Shown in pieces: positions 47,301-56,300 of a DNA stretch of 64,000 nt. Where the stretch lies: positions 3,622,501 through 3,686,500 of the forward strand of contig CAMQGK010000514.1 in the NCBI GenBank assembly GCA_947000775.1, given 5' to 3'. A program made the position numbers and the translations under genes. Position 1 is the first letter of the stretch. Each line of letters opens with the position of its first letter. The notes under the pieces were generated by a model, which ran no database searches, had not been told where the DNA came from, and saw only the letters and a program-made list of their open reading frames with translations. Source of the DNA: Pterois miles. Lineage: Eukaryota > Chordata > Actinopteri > Perciformes > Scorpaenidae.

Positions 47301-50300
47301 ATGGGAATCTGAGTTAGACTGGAACATTTCAGCACTCAGCTGAACACCACGCTCATCCATCCCGCTACCAAACCGCTCTCACTCCTTTCCTCACACTGTC
47401 CACACAGCTGTCACTTCTCTCATCAACCCACCATCATCCATTCATCATCATCCATTCATGCACTCTGCTGTCTCACCCCCCTACTGTACGACTCTCCACT
47501 CCTCCACTGAGGCTTGTCAGACTAGTGAGGAAGCAGCTTATGGAGCTTAGATCTGCAAAGAGGCATCACCACCTCCTTTATCCCCCGTCTGATGGCTCTC
47601 TCTGGGGATGGTTGACTCTTGCATAAACACACACATACATACACAATGACTCCTGGGTAAAGCCATGTGTAGATAAGAGAGTAATCTGGTCTCCAATCCC
47701 AACATGGGAGGCTGAAAGCTTTGACGTCACAGTTTTCTAGAAACAACTGTACCTAGTCCGTGTGGCCGAGGAGGAGGCAGGACAACAAAACGTGAGAGCA
47801 AAGGACTTGATGCTTTCACATCGTACAGAAGTAGGTCGAGGGATGAAAGCAGGAGGGATCCAGTGTTAGCATGAGTAAACAAATGCACCCAACAGTGAGG
47901 CTCAAGGGAATACCAGCGGGAATATCAGGAATATCAGAGTGAATATAATACATAGTCTTTCCACCATTTTGAAATATCTCAACAAATGCTGGACGGATTG
48001 GCATGAAATTTGGTACAAACATTCATGTTCCCTTCAGGATGAATTGTGACAATTTTGGTAATCCTCTGATTTTTCTCTAGCGCCAGCATCAGGGCGAAAT
48101 TTAGGTTTGTCCTTTATGACCAAATACCCATAAATTACTTTGTGTTTAGCACTAATTAGGAAATGTTTGCACACTAAAACAAGAGAGCCAGTGCTTGGTT
48201 TGTCCATTCTGGGCTAAGGTAATAAAAACACAGTTCTTGCTTTTAGGTGATTATACACTAAAGAAAATATACTTATTAATATCATATTCCATTTCTGTCA
48301 ATACAGCGCTACAGGAACTGAAAAACTAAAACCTAAAGAACCTAAACCCCGGAGATGAGTTAGCATTTTAGTACTTCTGGTTACTGGATGTGGGATTTTA
48401 GTCAGATGCCTGAAATAAAGTCTGCAGTTAGTACAAGCTGAAGAGATTTTAACATTTTATTCTACAACATAAATTATGTCAGTAAATACCCCACTTTTGA
48501 ATTTTGAAGCTTTTACGTGTCTTTAAAAAGGCGGTTGCTAACAAGTGGCTAAATGAGACGACTAAACGTCATATCACCAACTCGTTCTCCTTTACAGCCT
48601 CGTCATGTTCATGCTCGCGCTCATGTGACCGTGGTGTAGTTCGTTTATAGCCTAAGGTTGGCTTTTTACTTCTCGTGATTACATTCACATTTCAGAAATC
48701 ATAAAAAGTGTTCGTGTGTTGTGGAGATTAGCTTGCTGAACAAAAGGTGTAAGTATCAAAAATGTTTGTTTGCCACAGAGCTTATTTTCTTCGATGAGCC
48801 AAAAGCAAACAGAACAATCCCATTGGCTTTTTGTTGAGGGAATCAGCGTGATGCTGACTTCCTGGTTGGCCTAAAAAAAACTATGCATATCCCTGAATGC
48901 TACACACTATTCCTTTAAAAGTATCTCTGCTAACAAGTTAGCATTGTCTATTTGAGCTTGCTGACATTAGCATTTAGCTCAAAGCACCGCTGTTCATTGT
49001 TATAATTTGTTTCTGTTCATAACTGTGGATCAGACTGAAATATCTCAACAACTATTGGATGGATTGGCATGAAATTTGGTACAAACATTCATGCTCCCCT
49101 CAGGATGAACTGCAATAACTTTTGTGATCTCCTGACTTTTAAATTATGAGTCCAATACTTAAGTTTATGACCAACTTTCTGCAAAATTAATGACATTCCC
49201 ATCAACTTCTTATCGCCTGTACTTTGTGTTAAGCAATGTTAGCGTGCTAATACCCTAAAACAAGATGATGAACACAATTAAGAGTATCCCTGCTAAACAT
49301 CAGCATGTCCGCATGGTCACCGTGAACATGTTAGCACACTGACTCCTGTATTGAGCTGATCGCCTCACAGAGCTGCTAGCATGACTGCTTGGATCTGCTT
49401 GGATTTGGGGCGCTCTGGTGGCCTCGGAGTTAAAGCTGATGACCTGAAATCCTGCAATTTGTTTCAAGTAATCCCCCATCCTCTCTGTCTCTCTCTCTCT
49501 TTCTTCTCTCATTCCCTGTTTTCTTTCTCCCAAAAAACAATTTGGAAGAAATCTGTTAGGATTGCACTGATCCTTTCTTTAAACCATAAGTATATACAGT
49601 ATTTATATATTTTAAAAAAGACTAAAAGAATAAATGTAAAGGCAGATATGCTTAGCAGCTTGTGGCCATCTGCATGTGTGTGTGTGGATGACAGGAGTGC
49701 TCTGCATGGCAAGCTCAAAACGAAAGCAAACACCCATATGGTGAGTGGAAATCACAGACTGTGTCTCTTTGCGTGTGTTTATACACCAGAGGCAGCGTTG
49801 AAGCCACTAAACAGAACGCAAACCTCCGGCTAATTGTCTCTCTGTCTGTCTACTGTATCTGTCTCCCTCTCTGTGTGAGACGGCTGCCTGAGAGGGTTTG
49901 TTTGACTTTACGAGGAGGAAGTCAGCTGCGAGAGGTAGAATAATGAGGAGAATCGAGGTCAGAGAGAGACCAACACCATGCTCATCCTGGGAGAGGAGTC
50001 ACCACATGACGTGTTCATCTGTCAACATTCAACCTTCCATGTAAACAAAGTCGGTGAACATCAGCATTGCTGTTGTCGTGTCGTTGTCATTTACCGTCAC
50101 CGGTCCATGAAACAATATAAAAAGTGTTTTATGCCGGATTCAGACTATACAGTATTGTTATATATTCTGGAACAGACTTACCGAATGGAGCATTTTCCGA
50201 TTAAGACGTGGGATATGCTGATATTATTCAGGTTTTAGGAGCATTCTTTGGACATGCATAAATGCATTCAGAATATGCATCACAACTGTTTTTTTTTACC

Positions 50301-53300
50301 GCAGTTTGTTATCGTGCACTGCTGAAAAAAAAACCCCTGAAGAACACAGTTTTCCAAAGCTTGCAGAATGATGACAATCAGAGGACACCTTGGAAGTAAC
50401 CAGCCCGTTCTCATTCCCAGGGCATCAAATACTGGTGATTTGCCACGGCTGTCAGCATGTGATACCGCCGTACAAGGCACCCTTGAGCACCAGTATAAAA
50501 CGCACGTCATCACGTTACAATTCGCTGTTCATTGAGGTCCCGTGTTCACAACATTCAGTGTCACTTTCCCTGCACAAACAGTTGTTTTAGCCCAACCATG
50601 TGGTTTTCCTAAACCTGTAACGTCCCGCAGGCCTTAGACTCTGTGTTCTGTGTTGCATGCTTTTATTTTGATGCACATCCTGTTTTATTTTGACATGTTT
50701 AACCTCTCCTCTCGTTTCAGTGCACTTCACTCCCTACCCTGCATGCTTCCCGCCTTCACGTTTGAGCACCTCCCTATAACCTAGTTACCTGCACCAGTCA
50801 CCTGTGTCTGATCGTCGCCCCTGATCATTCCCACCTGTCCATAGTTAGTCTCTTCCCTCACCAGTATTTAAGCAGCGTCTCCCTTTCCTCCTGTGCCAGA
50901 TCGTCTTGTTATCCCCCATGTTACAGCGTTCCAGCATTCTACCTAGTATTGATTCCTTGTGCCTGACATTCTGCTCATTTTTTGACTCTGCCTTTGCCTG
51001 CCACTTTGGATTTGTTTGCCAGTGAAGTAATCCTGCCTGTGTACCGAACCTTTTTCCGTAATAAAGACCCAGCGTTGTTTTATCCTAACCTGCTGTCTGT
51101 GATCTTGCATTGAGTCCAAACCTGCCTGCCACTGAAGTCGTTACAAAACCTGGCATAAAGTGACACCAATGGCAACTACTGTGACCAAAAATAAGCATGA
51201 CAAGTTGACATGAAAATATGTTGTGTGATCACAATGTTAAGTCTCATTTTCACTTTACAAAGGTAGCAGCTTTAAGTCCAACCTTACTTACTTAACTTAC
51301 AGTAGATTTGTGCTCGCCGTAGCGAGGTGTGCACACCAAAAAATTACATCATCATGGTTTTCGCGTGGTGCGCGAAGGCTCCACAGGTTGTCTCAGTGCT
51401 CTGTTGTGTACCTCTGAATTTTTGTAAATATGTGCATGCGCTTTTCATTTCAACACGGACGCCTTGGAGGGAAGACTGGCCGAGCTGGTTCACCTGTACA
51501 GACGTCTCTCCAGCTGTTCACTGAGAGACCACAGGGACAGTCACATGTCATTAAATACTTGGACAGAAATAGGCAACAGACTGGGGAAAGAAGAGGCTTT
51601 CTGCTGCAGGCTGTGAAACAATATGAGATTGTTTTGTAAAAGCTAAATGAAAAAGTCTCGTAGAAAGAGTGGCGACCCAAGGGGAAGAGAAGGGAGACTT
51701 AGAGGTAAGCCTCAGTAATAATTACAGAGCACAAATGCAATGTTTGGCGGTATGTACGTCGGTGTTTAGTGTTTACTACTGTCACCAGCCAGCCTACTTC
51801 CCTTTCCAGTTCCACTTGTTCACTTCTTGCTTATCCAGACAATACTTTATTTGTATGCCTCCTGGTGTTTCAGAGCATATTGCAATGAACAACGCGCTGA
51901 GAATAAATGCCTTTGTGCATGCTTGTAGTGTGCATGCCATGATGTCATTTTGTTGCCTAAACCTAAAGCGATGCTAAGGGGTAATTAAGTGGTTTTGATG
52001 CCAAAACTTGGTAGTATGTGACGAGTTGGGATGAGAATGACTACAGCTGGAAGAGGAGGTAGCCATAGGATGTTATTGCAGCATTTTATGTTAACAAGTA
52101 TGCACGCCGTGGGGCGTCTGGCATTTTTGCCTTGAGGCCACTGACAGAATATCCAGGTCATGCAGAGGAGATATCCACAGATAGCGGCGATATAAAGTGT
52201 CACAGTGATTTTGTGTTTACAGCTGTGTTTCTGTACGACACACAAATATAAATACACATCTGCCCCCCCATCCTTCCTGGCTGTGTCCGTGATATACAGC
52301 TAATCAAACACTTGGGGCCGCAGCGCAACACATCTGCCGTTCCCGCTGAGCTGGGAGAATTCCCGAGTGCTGGAAACAATAATGCCTCAGCTGCAGATCT
52401 GAGGAAGAGGAAAGTCAATTACTGTACAATTCAACCGTCCAAATTGCTAAACGCTCAACTGAACGAGCTCATGTGGAACCGTCCTCGTGGGATGTAATGG
52501 AAAATGGGAAATTCATGAATTTCAATTGATTGCTTTGATGGATTAGATTAGAATGGGCTTGACCGCAAACCTGACTCTGTTTTATGAGCAAAGAGGCAAT
52601 TTCACCTACTTCAACTGGTCAGGTGCCCTCATAAAACCTATCAATTATATAAAACTACTGACTTTTATCACCTGAAACATTAGCTGTGTGCATGTATATT
52701 TGTGCATGTTAAAGTTATTATGAAGACCAGTGAGGCACTCTTTTAAAAAAACTAATTTAGCGCTTTTATAGCATCTTCAAATGTCTGAATGAAGTCCCCT
52801 ACTGCAAGTATGTAAGTAATAATGTCTATCAGCCTTTGTTTACAGCATGATTTCTACCTGCACTACAGATATTAACTCATTTGACCAACAGTCAGGCTTC
52901 AATACAGTCAGTTCACCATAAATTACAAAGAACTGTTTTTTTTTTTTTTAAATTATTAGCCATATTGATAGTGGTGGTTTAGCTTTTATTCATTGTAAAC
53001 CTTTTTCACAGGGACTATTTCTTCAGTAGAAAGTAGCTCCACTATAACACACCAATCTCCCAAATCAATAATATCACAATACTTGGCTGCGGATTCGATA
53101 TGTATTGTGATTTTTAAGTAATGCAATACAATATTACAAATTACGCCAATTTTTGTTAACTTTTTTAACACTAGACCATGGGAAAAAGTTGAATCATACA
53201 CTTTAAGGGACTTTTACTTTGGACAAAATTTCTAAATGAATACACTGAAAAACGTTTGATATTCAGCATGTATGTAGTCAGAAATGTCCTGGAGTCAAAT

Positions 53301-56300
53301 ATATCAGTCACCCTCAATATTTATAAAATTTCCAGCAACCAAAAGAAAAATAAATCAAAGAATAAAGACATTTTCCTAACAAATTAGTGGTATTTTTTTT
53401 TTAATTTAGAAGGGACATGTCATGTTTTATACTTCTGGTGAATATAATCCAATTAATCTTATTTCCAAAGATGTATTTTGTATGTACAGTTCCCACTGTG
53501 CCACTGTGTACCTCTAACTTCTCCAAGGTGGTCTCTAGCTCTCCGTCAGCTCCGTTCTCTTTATCCATCCATGGTCAGCTCCATCGAGGCCGTTTGAATG
53601 CATTTAACATAAATGTCAGTATATGGCGCTCTACAGTCGTACCGGACCGCACGTTACCGTGATACGATAACGTTTCCAATCCGAGACAGAGTTAGCGTGC
53701 AGCTTTAGCCGTGATGTCCAGCTCTGGTTTTTCCTGCAATGTGTGAAACCCAAAGTGTTTCCATCCTTTACTGGATGTGTAGTGTTTACCAGGCTGGATT
53801 GGAGGTCGGATCCACGCTGACCCTCTGTTTGCCGTTTCCTACTTTCTTGTTCCGGCTTGTTACGCTTTGTTTTGGTTGACGGATAAGTAACGGATATGAC
53901 ATCACGTTACTCAGACTACAACAATAAAAGGAGTAAGTTCCTTCTACCTCCACAAGACTCAAATGAAGCAAATACATCGATTCTAGCATTAAAAAAATAT
54001 TTCAATGTTGTAAAAAAATAAAAAAATGTGCCGCATAGATGAATTGATATTTTTTCCCAGCCCTAATGGGTGGCACATTTTCCCTTTAAGGCAACTGAAA
54101 CACTTAACAAAGTTAAGATAATAAGAACATAGTTATGAGAAAAAGTCTTTTGCGGGACCTGAACTCTGGTCTTACGGATAAATATCAGATGTGCTACTAA
54201 TCCAAGTCACCACTTTCCACCTTGCTTTCATGAATGATTGTTGGTACTGGACCTAAATCATTCTTAATATCCTAATTCCTAGGAATATATTCATATGTTT
54301 TGGGTTTGGGTGAGCCGACACTTTAATCTTAAACAGATAATGTCTCATTAACCTCACAGTGGCAGCAGTTATTTTGCCACTAAGATGTTTTTCTGCACTC
54401 AAGACAATTGAGTTGTGGATGCCAACATCTCAAAAAGCACAGACACAAGAAAAAAAACAGAGTAGGAAATATTTCCCCTGAGTTCAGCAGGCAGGGGGTG
54501 TTGAGTCGGCGTGAACCGTTTCTGCTCAAGCACATTAGCCACATCAGTCAGCACCTGAGCGCTCAGCAGCCGGTATAATCCACCGCCACCCACCTCACAC
54601 ACAATACAGTCAATACAGCTGATTGGGGGTCAACAGGAGCATTCAGCAGGGATTACAGGGAGCATGGGAAAGAAAAGGGGGGCTCAATAAAGTCGGTTGT
54701 GGCTGAGCATGATAGACCAAATAAAAAAAGTAAGTGTTATGGTATCGCAAATCAATTTCATGCACACGCACTGAGCAAGATGCATGCTTCCTTTCTTCCT
54801 CAGCTTTGACTTCACTGCTGCCACTACATATTAGCCAGCCAGCTCCTTCACTCTGGTGCTGGCGATTTCTCTGGAGCTGACCGGCGTCTATAACATTAAG
54901 ATAAAGACTCCTCATCTCTGCTGCACACTTTCACTGTCCACTAACCAACAGCTTTGCTCTGTTATTTGAAGAAACACTTTGATATTTTAGGAAATACAAT
55001 CACTTCCCTTCTGAAATTTAGATGAGAAGATCAATACCACTCTCATATTTGTCTGCCAGTTATAAAGCTACAGCTGAGCTTAGCATAAAGACTGACCTCT
55101 GACCTGGCTCTGTCCGAAAAGGTAAGAAAATCCACCAACCAGCAAATCTAAAGCTTTCCAATTAACATATTTGTTTAATCCATATAAAAAACAAAGTATG
55201 AGAATAACAAGTTGTGGTTTTGGGTGGCAGAATATGTAGAACTATGTAAATTATATTAGTTTTTGCATGGAGTGAGCCTACGTACCTGCCTTTGTAACAT
55301 GGTTAGTAATGCTTCCACTTACCGTTGTACCAGCTGTATATATGTGTACTTTAATTCAGTGTCCTGTCACTTTAAAATATGTGTGGTTGCCTTTAAGGGA
55401 ATGACGCACCTTACGTTCTTCCCAGTTTAACTTGGCCAGGTAAGCGGTAAGTCATTATTATAACAGTGCAGATTATTTTAAGAGAGTTCACTTTTGCTTC
55501 ATAATTTTGTCATATAAATGTAAACCGTATGTACCTAGAGGAGTTGGGACATGGATTAAGACTTTCATGTGATTGTAGATTTTCATTCATTGTATCTGTT
55601 CGACGAACAACCACACACAGGCTATGTTGCTCGGTAGTTAGCTAGCCAACTACCAAGCTGTGCATTGTGTGGTGATATGAATGTTTCTATATTTCTAGTA
55701 ACTTCATTACTGAAGATATATGTTAGATATATGTCCAGTGACCATACTATTTGTCTATTAACAGAATAAACCACCTAACACCTTAAACCTGCATTCTTTC
55801 CAACAGCCAGCAGGGGGCGACTCCTCTGGTTGCTAAAAGAAGTCTGATTGTATAGAAGTCTATGAGAAAATGAGGCTACTTCTCACTTGATTTATTACCT
55901 CAGTAAACATTATAAACATGAATTTATGGTCTCTATTGCTAGTATGAAGTCTTCTTCAATACAGCATGATGTTTATTTAGTAAAAAAATTGAGTGAAACA
56001 GACTATAAAGCAGTGTTTTAAAAACTTTGGACAGAGCCAGGCTAGCTGTTTCCCCCTGCTTCCAGTCTTTGTGCTAAGCTAAGCTAACCCGATGCTGCCT
56101 CTAGCTTCATACTTAATCTTCTCATCTCTCTACAAGGAAGTAAACAACTGCTTTTCTCAAATTGTTGAACTATTGCTTTGAGATTATGGAAAACATTAAC
56201 ACTAAAATACCTGTGTATTGATGTAAACAGGCACTGACGTTCAGTCGGCTATGCTTTATATGTGTAATAATAAAGCCTGAGTGATAAATCTGCATGACTT

